Made by a program: the position numbers and the translations under genes. A stretch of DNA of 11,810 nt from Methanomassiliicoccaceae archaeon UBA537. Lineage in GTDB: Archaea > Thermoplasmatota > Thermoplasmata > Methanomassiliicoccales > Methanomethylophilaceae. The DNA lies in assembly GCA_002504495.1 (NCBI GenBank), contig DATC01000009.1:10557-22366 (forward strand). Direction: 5' to 3'. The notes beneath the pieces are model-generated. The model searched no databases and was not told where the DNA came from. It worked only from the letters and a program-made list of their open reading frames with translations. Shown one piece after another: positions 6,210-11,810 of this stretch; the first letter of the stretch is position 1; the number at the start of each line of letters is the position of its first letter.

Positions 6210-6680
6210 GTGGACCCTTCATCTGCATCGAGAAGACGCCCGAAGAGGAAGCAGATCGAGACGATGGCCATGCTCCTCGGATACCTGTGGGACGTCGGCG
6301 AGGCCGCCGCGATCGACATGTACAAGGGCTCGGGCCTGAACAAGACCATGATCGACGACCTCCTGCCCGACTGCATAGGCACGGGGCTGCTGCAGTACTA
6401 CGTGAAGGACGAGGGGCACAGGGCCAGGGTGTTCTCGCTCACGCAGAAGGGCTGCACGACCTACATCCTCCTGGCGACCTGCAGGTCCGTCGCCCCGATC
6501 GGATTCGTGAACGTCCCGGAATCCGGAACCGTGGAGCTCGACGACGAGGTCCTATCTGCTCTCGACGTCCTCCGCAGGAAGTTCATAGGCACCGAGTACG
6601 TCAATCCCTCCGAAGGGAAGGTCGTGACGCTGGAGACCCGCGGGGTGCTGCGAAGCAGTCCGCGCTACCTTTTTCAATAG
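6210..6680 (+). CDS. Winged-helix DNA-binding regulator, divergent to the surface operon
   Basis: This 156-residue protein begins with a basic stretch (RRRPKRK, 8-14). A winged helix-turn-helix follows: helix 1 at about 15-29, helix 2 at 31-39, recognition helix at about 43-62, and a wing ending RVFSLTQKG (73-81), the usual strand and LTxxG ending of MarR/ArsR/PadR-like folds. The C-terminal half (about 95-156) is not recognised and may bind a ligand or dimerise. The GTG at 6210 is chosen because the basic N-terminus and first helix would be lost from the ATG at 6264; no strong Shine-Dalgarno is seen, so a leaderless or long-leader message is possible. It diverges from the signal-peptidase operon across a region with a palindrome and direct repeats, so control of that operon and of itself is likely. 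It stops 26 nt before ilvB, which could also be co-transcribed. Confidence 0.7.
   Translation: MDPSSASRRRPKRKQIETMAMLLGYLWDVGEAAAIDMYKGSGLNKTMIDDLLPDCIGTGLLQYYVKDEGHRARVFSLTQKGCTTYILLATCRSVAPIGFVNVPESGTVELDDEVLSALDVLRRKFIGTEYVNPSEGKVVTLETRGVLRSSPRYLFQ
6669..6679 (+). promoter_or_regulatory. Possible TATA element for the AHAS gene
   Basis: CTTTTTCAATA at the end of the regulator gene is AT-rich and lies 28-38 nt before the ilvB ATG at 6707. Together with the lack of a Shine-Dalgarno at that ATG it suggests a leaderless AHAS message. This is weak evidence. Confidence 0.3.
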
Positions 6681-6706
6681 AATATGAATCGTCGCTGCCG
6701 ATCTAT

Positions 6707-8383
6707 ATGAAAGGGACGCAGGCTCTCGTGAGGATGCTCGAAAGGAAAGGCGTGAAGACCCTGTTCGGATACCCGGGCGGGAGCGTCATACCGATCTACG
6801 ACGAGCTCTACGACTCGAGCATGCGCCACGTCCTCGTGAGACACGAGCAGTGCGCCGCCCATATGGCGGACGGGTACGCCCGCGCAAGCGGATTCCCGGG
6901 AGTCTGCATCGCTACCAGCGGGCCCGGAGCCACCAACCTCGTGACCGGAGTGGCCACCGCCTACGCGGACTCCGTCCCGATGCTCGCCCTCACCGGACAG
7001 GTCGGGGTCGGATCCCTCGGCCTCGGCGCGTTCCAGGAGGTCGACGCGTACAGCCTCCTCATGCCGATCACCAAGCACAACTTCAGGGTGCTCGACGTCA
7101 ACCGCCTCCCCCACGACATCAGCGAGGCGTGGGAGATCTGCCAGACCGGAAGGCCGGGACCCGTCCACATCGACCTTCCCGTCGACCAGATGAACTCCCA
7201 GGTCGACCCGTCCATCCTGGACGTGGAGCATCACATCAAGCCCCTGTACGACGACCTCTCCGATCTCGACGAGGCCGTGCAGTGGATCAGGCAGGCCAAG
7301 AGGCCCCTCATCCTCGTCGGAGGCGGAGCCGTGAACGCCGTGGAGGAGGTCATGGCCCTCTCCAGGGCGATAAGCGCTCCCGTGGACTCCACCCTCATGG
7401 GCATGGGCATCGCCCCGTACAGCTACGACCTCTACATGGGGCCCCTCGGCATGCACGGCAGGATGTCCGCCATGACCATGATGAACGACGCGGACCTCGT
7501 CATCTCCATCGGAGCCAGGTTCTCCGACAGGACCTACGGCAAGAGGTGCAGGATGCAGGACCCGTCCGGAAGGGTCGTCCACATAGACGTGGACGCCACC
7601 GAGTTCGGAAAGCACGGCCACTCCTGCGCCAACATACAGTGCGACGCCGCGAAGGGCGTCAGGGCCATCCTCGACAGGCTCGGAACCCCCTCGACCGAGG
7701 CGGCCTGGACCGAGAAGGCCAGGGGGGCCCGCAGGAGGTGCTTCTGCGACCCGTACATCGAAGGGACGCCGATCAAGCCCCAGGACGTGATGCACGAGCT
7801 CAACACGATCATCAACGACGATACGATCGTCACCACCGACGTCGGTCAGAACCAGATGTGGGCCATGCACTTCCTGGACATCTCCCGCCCGAGGCAGTTC
7901 CTGTCCTCCGGGACGTTCGGGACCATGGGGTACGGGCTCCCGTCCGCCATAGGCGCGAAGGCCGCCTGCCCGGAGAAGAACGTCATCACGGTAACCGGAG
8001 ACGGAGGATTCCTCATGGTCATGCAGGAGGTCGCCACCTCCATAGCCGAGGACCTCCCGGTCACCGTCGTCCTCCTGAACAACGGCACCCTCGGAATGGT
8101 CAGGCAGTGGCAGAAGCTGTTCTGGAACGAGCGCTACTCGTCCACCACGCTGAAGAACGACCCCGACTTCGTCAAGATGGCCGAGGCCTTCGGAGCCGAA
8201 GGCATCCGCGTGGAGAAGCCGGGAGAGATCCGCGACGCCCTCGTGCAGGCGAAGGATTGCGGAAGGACCTGCATCGTGGAGGTCAGGTGCGATCCGGACG
8301 AGCACGCCCTGCCCATGGTCCCCGCCGATCCCAAGGCGGACATCGTCAGGGGCCGCTGCAGGTTCGATCCTGCCGGACTCTGA
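6707..8383 (+). CDS. ilvB: Acetolactate synthase catalytic (large) subunit
   Basis: This complete 558-residue ThDP- and FAD-dependent enzyme makes 2-acetolactate or 2-aceto-2-hydroxybutyrate, the first common step to valine, leucine and isoleucine. The N-terminal pyrimidine-binding domain (about 1-170) carries FGYPGGSVIPIYDEL, the catalytic glutamate Glu47 in VRHEQ, SGPGATNLVTG and LGAFQEVD. The central FAD-associated domain (about 190-330) has GMHGR and ISIGARFSDRT. The C-terminal domain holds GDGG followed by NN for ThDP/Mg binding and the RQWQ motif whose Trp lines the substrate channel. The length is normal for the family. The ATG at 6707 has no Shine-Dalgarno, and the domain start (MKGTQALVRMLERKGV) fits it; reading further upstream gives Arg/His-rich sequence antisense-like to the regulator gene. 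A regulatory subunit gene (ilvN) is not adjacent. The last 38 bases overlap the opposing transporter gene. Confidence 0.95.
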   Translation: MKGTQALVRMLERKGVKTLFGYPGGSVIPIYDELYDSSMRHVLVRHEQCAAHMADGYARASGFPGVCIATSGPGATNLVTGVATAYADSVPMLALTGQVGVGSLGLGAFQEVDAYSLLMPITKHNFRVLDVNRLPHDISEAWEICQTGRPGPVHIDLPVDQMNSQVDPSILDVEHHIKPLYDDLSDLDEAVQWIRQAKRPLILVGGGAVNAVEEVMALSRAISAPVDSTLMGMGIAPYSYDLYMGPLGMHGRMSAMTMMNDADLVISIGARFSDRTYGKRCRMQDPSGRVVHIDVDATEFGKHGHSCANIQCDAAKGVRAILDRLGTPSTEAAWTEKARGARRRCFCDPYIEGTPIKPQDVMHELNTIINDDTIVTTDVGQNQMWAMHFLDISRPRQFLSSGTFGTMGYGLPSAIGAKAACPEKNVITVTGDGGFLMVMQEVATSIAEDLPVTVVLLNNGTLGMVRQWQKLFWNERYSSTTLKNDPDFVKMAEAFGAEGIRVEKPGEIRDALVQAKDCGRTCIVEVRCDPDEHALPMVPADPKADIVRGRCRFDPAGL

Positions 8384-10097
8384 TATGAATCCCCGGGGCG
8401 GAGCTCCCGCCTCGGCGGATCTCCCTTATCGTGCGGCCGACGTTGATGAAATGGTCGGCTATCCTCTCGACATCCGATGCGAGCGAGAGGAACTCGGCTC
8501 CCACGGACGGAAGGCAGGACCCCTCGGAGAGCCTGGCGATGTGCCTGTCCGCCATCATGTCGGTTATGTCGTCGACGGACTCCTCGATCTCGTAGGCGTC
8601 CTGGAGGGCCTGCTCGCTTCCGTCGCGGTACGCCTCCATCACCTTGCCGTAGAGCTGCTCGACGATCTTCGTGATCTCCTCGATCTCCTCGTCGGCGGTG
8701 TCGGAGAACCTCTCGTTGGTGTCCCTCATCTTCTCGGCATACTCCACGATGTTCACGGCGTAGTCCCCTATCCTCTCCAGATCGGTGATGCTATGGAACG
8801 CCGTCGAGATGTACGTCATGTCCCTGCTGCTGAGCTGGTGGTTGGAGAGCTTGATGAGGAACTGGGAGATCGCGAAATTCATGTAGTCGATCTGGTTCTC
8901 GACGCGGTCGAACTCCTCCTTCTCCTCGAAGTCCAGGGTCCTGATGATGCGGGAGGACCTGTTCACGTTCTCCATGGCGAACTCGGCCATCTTCATGATC
9001 TCGTTCTTGACCTCGAGCACCGCGACCGCAGGGGTCTTGAGCATGTTCTCGTCGAGGAAGTACAAGTGAGCGCCGTTCTCATCCTCCGGGATGACAGAGG
9101 GCTTCTTGTCCGGCAGTATGCGCTTGACGAGGCTTATGAGACCTGCGGTCAGAGGCAGCATTATGATGACGGTCACCACGTTGAAGAACGTATGGAACAT
9201 CGCCAGCTGGGTCGCGGGCTCCGAGAACAGACCGGCGAAGATGGTGCCGTAGGTGGTCTCCCCTCCGGTCACGAGGCCCATCACGGCACCCACGATGACG
9301 AATATGGTCACTCCGATCACGTTGAACAGAAGATGGATGAGGGCCGTGCGCTTGGCGTTGAGGCCGCTGGTGAAACCGGCCATGATGGCGACGACGCAGG
9401 ACCCGATGTTGGATCCCATCGTCAGATAGATCCCCTGCTCGAGGGTTATGAGAGGATTGGCCACGACGAGCATGGCGATGATGATCGTGGTCATGACGGA
9501 CGAGCTCTGGACGACGGCGGTCAGCGCTGCGCCTATGACCACAAGAAGGAGGATGTTGTTGATCCCTCCGAGGAAGTCCTTGACGGAGTCCAGCTCCGAC
9601 AGGCCGCCCATGGCGTCCTCCATCAGCGTGAGTCCTACGAACAGCAGTCCGAAACCGGCTATGACTCCTCCGATCTTCCTGGTGTGGTCCTTCTTGGCGT
9701 AGGCGTTGATGAACGCCCCCACTCCGGCCAGAGCCGAGAAGATCAGAGACAGGGAGACCGTGCTTCCGGACCCCATGAGACCGAAGGCCACGATCTGCGC
9801 GGTTATGGTTGTCCCTATGTTGGCTCCGTAGATGACGGCGGCGGCGAGCGTGAGGGACATGATCCCCGCGTTCACGAACCCTATCACCAGGACGGTGGTC
9901 GCACCGGAGCTCTGGATCGCCGCGGTCCCTACCGCGCCTATGCCTACTCCGACGAGCTTCTTGTCGGAGGCCTTGGAGAACAGCTCGCGCAGCTTCTTGC
10001 TGCAGATGGACTCTAGATTGCTGCTCAGAAGGGTGCAGGCTATCAGAAACACGCCGATTCCCGCAATCAGGGACAGTATCGATACAGCGATATCCAT
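8346..10097 (-). CDS. Na/Pi-cotransporter family protein with PhoU-like C-terminal domain
   Basis: This 583-residue membrane protein is of the bacterial/archaeal NptA/YjbB-like Na+/phosphate cotransporter family. The membrane part (about 1-330) is an internal duplication: AIQSSGATT (QSS at 62-64) and VVQSSSVMT (QSS at 197-199), each followed by a GANIG/GSNIG loop, the family signature for substrate and sodium binding. The C-terminal part (about 350-570) is helical and charged with PhoU-like segments (DLERIGDYAVNI, DVERIADHFINV), usually linked to phosphate control. Phosphate export is as possible as uptake. The ATG at 10097 is preferred because GTGA lies five bases upstream and the TATA element at 10143-10150 gives a leader of about 23 nt; a GTG at 10106 would add three residues. 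The last dozen codons overlap ilvB in the opposite direction, adding a basic tail after the PhoU-like domain. Confidence 0.9.
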   Translation of the reverse strand: MDIAVSILSLIAGIGVFLIACTLLSSNLESICSKKLRELFSKASDKKLVGVGIGAVGTAAIQSSGATTVLVIGFVNAGIMSLTLAAAVIYGANIGTTITAQIVAFGLMGSGSTVSLSLIFSALAGVGAFINAYAKKDHTRKIGGVIAGFGLLFVGLTLMEDAMGGLSELDSVKDFLGGINNILLLVVIGAALTAVVQSSSVMTTIIIAMLVVANPLITLEQGIYLTMGSNIGSCVVAIMAGFTSGLNAKRTALIHLLFNVIGVTIFVIVGAVMGLVTGGETTYGTIFAGLFSEPATQLAMFHTFFNVVTVIIMLPLTAGLISLVKRILPDKKPSVIPEDENGAHLYFLDENMLKTPAVAVLEVKNEIMKMAEFAMENVNRSSRIIRTLDFEEKEEFDRVENQIDYMNFAISQFLIKLSNHQLSSRDMTYISTAFHSITDLERIGDYAVNIVEYAEKMRDTNERFSDTADEEIEEITKIVEQLYGKVMEAYRDGSEQALQDAYEIEESVDDITDMMADRHIARLSEGSCLPSVGAEFLSLASDVERIADHFINVGRTIREIRRGGSSAPGIHIRVRQDRTCSGP

Positions 10098-10142
10098 AGG
10101 GCTCACGTCATCTCTGGAATCGGTTTGCGTCTCTGTATTTTC

Positions 10143-10150
10143 AATATATT
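10143..10150 (-). promoter_or_regulatory. TATA box of the Na/Pi-transporter gene
   Basis: AATATATT (palindromic) lies about 46 nt before the ATG at 10097 on the minus strand. The expected start near 10120 leaves a leader of about 23 nt. Being symmetric, it might also serve the plus-strand gene at 10232, but that distance is long. Confidence 0.5.
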
Positions 10151-10213
10151 CTTAATGCTACTGTTCGACCCATGAGCTTGCCGCATGCACCGTCGCCGTC
10201 GATGGAAAGATAA

Positions 10214-10224
10214 CGGTTTAACCG
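10214..10224. promoter_or_regulatory. Short inverted repeat before the VbhA-like ORF
   Basis: CGGTT-T-AACCG is a perfect 5-bp inverted repeat ending 7 nt before the ATG at 10232. It could be an autoregulatory site for a toxin-antitoxin type gene, but an 11-bp element of this kind can easily occur by chance. Confidence 0.25.
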
Positions 10225-10231
10225 AAAACGC

Positions 10232-10528
10232 ATGTCATCCATCGTGCATGAAGAGGAGAGGGCGCATCGTATTTTAGATGAAGTCGTAGCCTCGATGGAA
10301 TTGGAGGGGATGCACCTGTCAGAGGAGGATAGAACACGTACATTGTCGTTCCTATCCGGAAAGATGACTTTGGAAGAGGCCATGGAGTCGATTCTCCGCA
10401 AATATGAACGATGGCTGTCGCCTCGGATCTGCCGATTCGGCATGATTCTCTCCGATCATGAAAGCCGAAGAACCCGCGGAACCGCCTGCTCCTCTTCACC
10501 CTCCGCGGCATGGACATCGGACCTCTGA
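10232..10528 (+). CDS. VbhA-like antitoxin-domain protein without its Fic toxin
   Basis: This is a 98-codon ORF whose first 60 residues resemble the VbhA antitoxin family, small helical proteins that silence Fic AMP-transferases. Helix 1 (about 6-26) ends in SMELEG (21-26), which fits the Fic inhibitory motif (S/T)xxxE(G/N). A turn and second helix follow (LSEEDRTRTLSFLSGKMT, 29-46), then a closing helix LEEAMESILRKYE (47-59), the usual layout of this domain. No Fic gene (HPFxxGNGR) is present downstream. After residue 60 the frame gives unrelated Ser/Arg-rich sequence that overlaps a different, better coding frame (10462-10653), so the C-terminal 38 residues are probably not native and the gene may be a remnant of a deleted toxin-antitoxin pair. 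G+C is lower than in the neighbours (52% by hand count in 10261-10320). The match is by motif and layout only. Confidence 0.5.
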   Translation: MSSIVHEEERAHRILDEVVASMELEGMHLSEEDRTRTLSFLSGKMTLEEAMESILRKYERWLSPRICRFGMILSDHESRRTRGTACSSSPSAAWTSDL

Positions 10529-10653
10529 TCGGCAGGACCGTCGAGCAGAAGACCGACATGATGATGAAGAACGCCGAGAAGGGCTCCGACAGGATCATCG
10601 GCGAGGACGAGGCGGCCGAGCTGTTCGGGCGGCTCCGATGTCGCTACGGTTAA
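10458..10653 (+). pseudogene. Short frameshifted coding remnant upstream of the CCA-adding enzyme gene
   Basis: From 10462 to the TAA at 10651-10653 one frame has the codon choice of the surrounding genes (AGG, ATC, GAG, AAG, GGC) and reads as a plausible small protein: RNRLLLFTLRGMDIGPLIGR, then a charged helix with MMMKNAEKGSDRIIG. The frame opens just after a TGA (10459-10461) and its only ATG is at 10510 (47 residues). The ATG at 10458 is one frame off: removing one A from the AAA at 10461-10463 would give an intact 64-residue ORF. It may therefore be a gene with a one-base insertion, or a 47-residue gene starting at 10510. It ends 19 nt before the next ATG. Family not recognised. Confidence 0.35.
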
Positions 10654-10672
10654 AGGTCGGGTCGGCGTGCCG

Positions 10673-11810
10673 ATGCGCATGAACGCCTTGGAGCAGGAGA
10701 TACTGGACCGCATAGTGCCGACGCCGGAGGTCCGCGCATCGATCAAGGAGCGCGCAGACCGCCTGAAATCGATCGTGGAAGCGTACGTCGCCGACCACGG
10801 GATCGATGTCGAAGCATTCTACGCCGGATCCTACTCCAAGAACACCTATCTCTCCGACCCCGACCTGGATCTGTTCCTCCTCTTCCCGCCCGAAGTGTCC
10901 GCGAAGGACATGCAGAGGATCGGCCTCAAGGCAGGAGAGGACATCCTGCACGGAATCAGGAAGTTCTCCGAGCACCCGTACACCCACGGCGTGTTCGAAG
11001 GCCTCGAGGTGGACATGGTCCCGTGCTTCCGCATCGACAGCACGGAGCACATGAAGAGCTCTGTGGACCGCACCCCGTTCCACACCCGGTTCATCAGGTC
11101 CGTCCTGGACGACGCGGGATGCGACCAGGTCCGTCTCCTGAAGAAGTTCATGAAGGGCATAGGGGCCTACGGCGCCGAGAGGGACTCCAGAGGATTCTCC
11201 GGATACCTGTGCGAGCTCCTGATCGTGAAATACGGATCCTTCGACGGCGTCATCGACGCGGCGCGCAGATGGCGGGAGGGGACGGTCGTCGAGATCCGCG
11301 GGAAGGGGCCCGCCTTCGACGCCCCCCTCACCGTCTACGATCCGGTGGACAACGGACGCAACGTCGCCGCGGCCGTCCACGTGGACACCCTCGCCCTTTT
11401 CGTCACCGCCGCCAGGGCGTATTCCGCTGATCCCCGCGAGGAGTTCTTCTTCCCGAAGCGCAGGGAGCCCTCCCCCAGGGAGAGGCTGAGGGCGATGTCC
11501 GGATCGCACGGCACCCGCCTGGTCTCCGCCGTGTTCCAGAAGCCCGACCTCCTCGACGACAATCTCCAGGCGCAGCTGTGGAGGACGCAGTACGCTCTCC
11601 GCGACCTTCTGGAGGACAACGGGTTCCCGGTCATACGCGCGGTCCACTCCATGACCGAGACGGAGCTCACGGTCGTTCTGGAGCTCGAGACCGACGTCCT
11701 GCCCAGGACGAGGAAGCATATCGGCCCGCCGGCATGGGTGGATTCGGCTCCGTTCATGGCCAAATGGAAGGACAACCAGTACGGAGCCCCGTTCATAGAG
11801 GACGGCAGAA
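10673..11810 (+). CDS. cca: CCA-adding tRNA nucleotidyltransferase, archaeal class I, 3' end beyond window
   Basis: This enzyme adds or repairs the CCA end of tRNAs from CTP and ATP without a nucleic acid template. The 379 visible residues have the class I nucleotidyltransferase core: AGSYSKNTYL with Gly52-Ser53, the metal-binding pair Asp64 and Asp66 in DPDLDLFLLFP, and the third carboxylate Asp114 in LEVDMVPCF, the arrangement known from the Archaeoglobus enzyme. RTPFHTRFI (about 132-140) and LLKKFMKGIGAYG are also typical, and the central and tail domains continue to the window end. Archaeal enzymes are usually about 440-450 residues, so about 65 residues lie outside. The ATG at 10673 is used; an in-frame GTG at 10667, with AAAGGT about ten bases upstream, is a real alternative and a second ATG is at 10679. 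No other gene in the window acts in tRNA maturation. Confidence 0.95.
   Translation, partial: MRMNALEQEILDRIVPTPEVRASIKERADRLKSIVEAYVADHGIDVEAFYAGSYSKNTYLSDPDLDLFLLFPPEVSAKDMQRIGLKAGEDILHGIRKFSEHPYTHGVFEGLEVDMVPCFRIDSTEHMKSSVDRTPFHTRFIRSVLDDAGCDQVRLLKKFMKGIGAYGAERDSRGFSGYLCELLIVKYGSFDGVIDAARRWREGTVVEIRGKGPAFDAPLTVYDPVDNGRNVAAAVHVDTLALFVTAARAYSADPREEFFFPKRREPSPRERLRAMSGSHGTRLVSAVFQKPDLLDDNLQAQLWRTQYALRDLLEDNGFPVIRAVHSMTETELTVVLELETDVLPRTRKHIGPPAWVDSAPFMAKWKDNQYGAPFIEDGR

Noticed and set aside
6287..6706. Upstream extension of the complete ilvB frame
   Set aside because: It reads out of frame through the regulator gene and adds about 140 Arg/His-rich residues before a normal AHAS start.
6674..8305. 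Long open frame on the minus strand opposite ilvB
   Set aside because: It is entirely antisense to a gene with all AHAS motifs and has biased composition without domains.
8385..10016. Long open frame on the plus strand opposite the Na/Pi-transporter gene
   Set aside because: It is rich in Asp, Gly, His, Val and Arg with no recognisable motif and is the mirror of a well-supported transporter gene; GC-rich codons leave the opposite strand free of stops.
10410..10452. Remnant start of a Fic toxin at the ATG near 10410
   Set aside because: That frame gives only about 13 residues before a stop and no Fic motif, so it cannot be supported as a gene fragment.
10595..11719. Long open frame on the minus strand opposite the CCA-adding enzyme gene
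   Set aside because: The plus strand has the full nucleotidyltransferase signature; the opposite frame has no motif and typical shadow composition.
1..11810. CRISPR array, tRNA or rRNA genes, insertion sequences
   Set aside because: Gaps between genes are short; I saw no regularly spaced repeats, no tRNA-like T-loop or acceptor pairing, and no transposase motifs. The only tandem repeats are the two 19-nt units at 6121-6158.

Overview
The window looks like a chromosomal segment of a GC-rich archaeon, probably a euryarchaeal methanogen of the Methanomassiliicoccales type. That lineage is an inference. The archaeal evidence is a class I CCA-adding enzyme of the archaeal family, TATA-box promoters with a few possibly leaderless starts, an ER/SipW-type Ser-His signal peptidase, and a beta-helix adhesin-like protein. 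Coding density is high and no gene-free stretch reaches 300 bases.

Layout: (1) 1-2306, plus strand: the 3' end of an acetolactate synthase (AHAS) catalytic-subunit gene, followed with almost no spacing by two six-helix membrane proteins of unknown function that share one architecture. (2) 2408-6045, minus strand: a surface-protein locus. In transcription order it holds a SipW-like signal peptidase, a membrane-anchored protein with four InlB-type B-repeats and a TasA/camelysin-like C-terminal domain (start overlapping the peptidase stop), a 159-nt hairpin-rich spacer, and a secreted protein with a SipW-type signal, a TasA/camelysin-like N-terminal half and a beta-helix C-terminal half. (3) 6046-6209: a divergent control region with a TATA box, a perfect 19-bp palindrome and two 19-nt direct repeats. 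(4) 6210-6680, plus strand: a winged-helix regulator transcribed away from the surface locus and the obvious candidate to bind those sites. (5) 6707-8383, plus strand: a complete second AHAS catalytic subunit, about 63% identical to the first over the shared part. (6) 8346-10097, minus strand: a Na/Pi-cotransporter family protein with a PhoU-like tail, overlapping the AHAS gene tail to tail by 38 bp. (7) 10232-10653, plus strand: a small VbhA-like antitoxin-domain ORF with no Fic toxin, then a short, apparently frameshifted coding remnant. (8) 10673 to the end: the CCA-adding enzyme, cut by the window edge.

The most interesting part is 2408-6680. It follows the logic of the Bacillus tapA-sipW-tasA biofilm-fibre operon (dedicated peptidase, membrane anchor, SipW-dependent secreted subunit) but in an archaeal setting, with its own divergent regulator and operator-like repeats. 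The two AHAS paralogues bracket this locus in direct orientation. The upstream copy has Met where the downstream copy has the Trp linked to 2-ketobutyrate preference and herbicide binding, so the two may differ in substrate preference.
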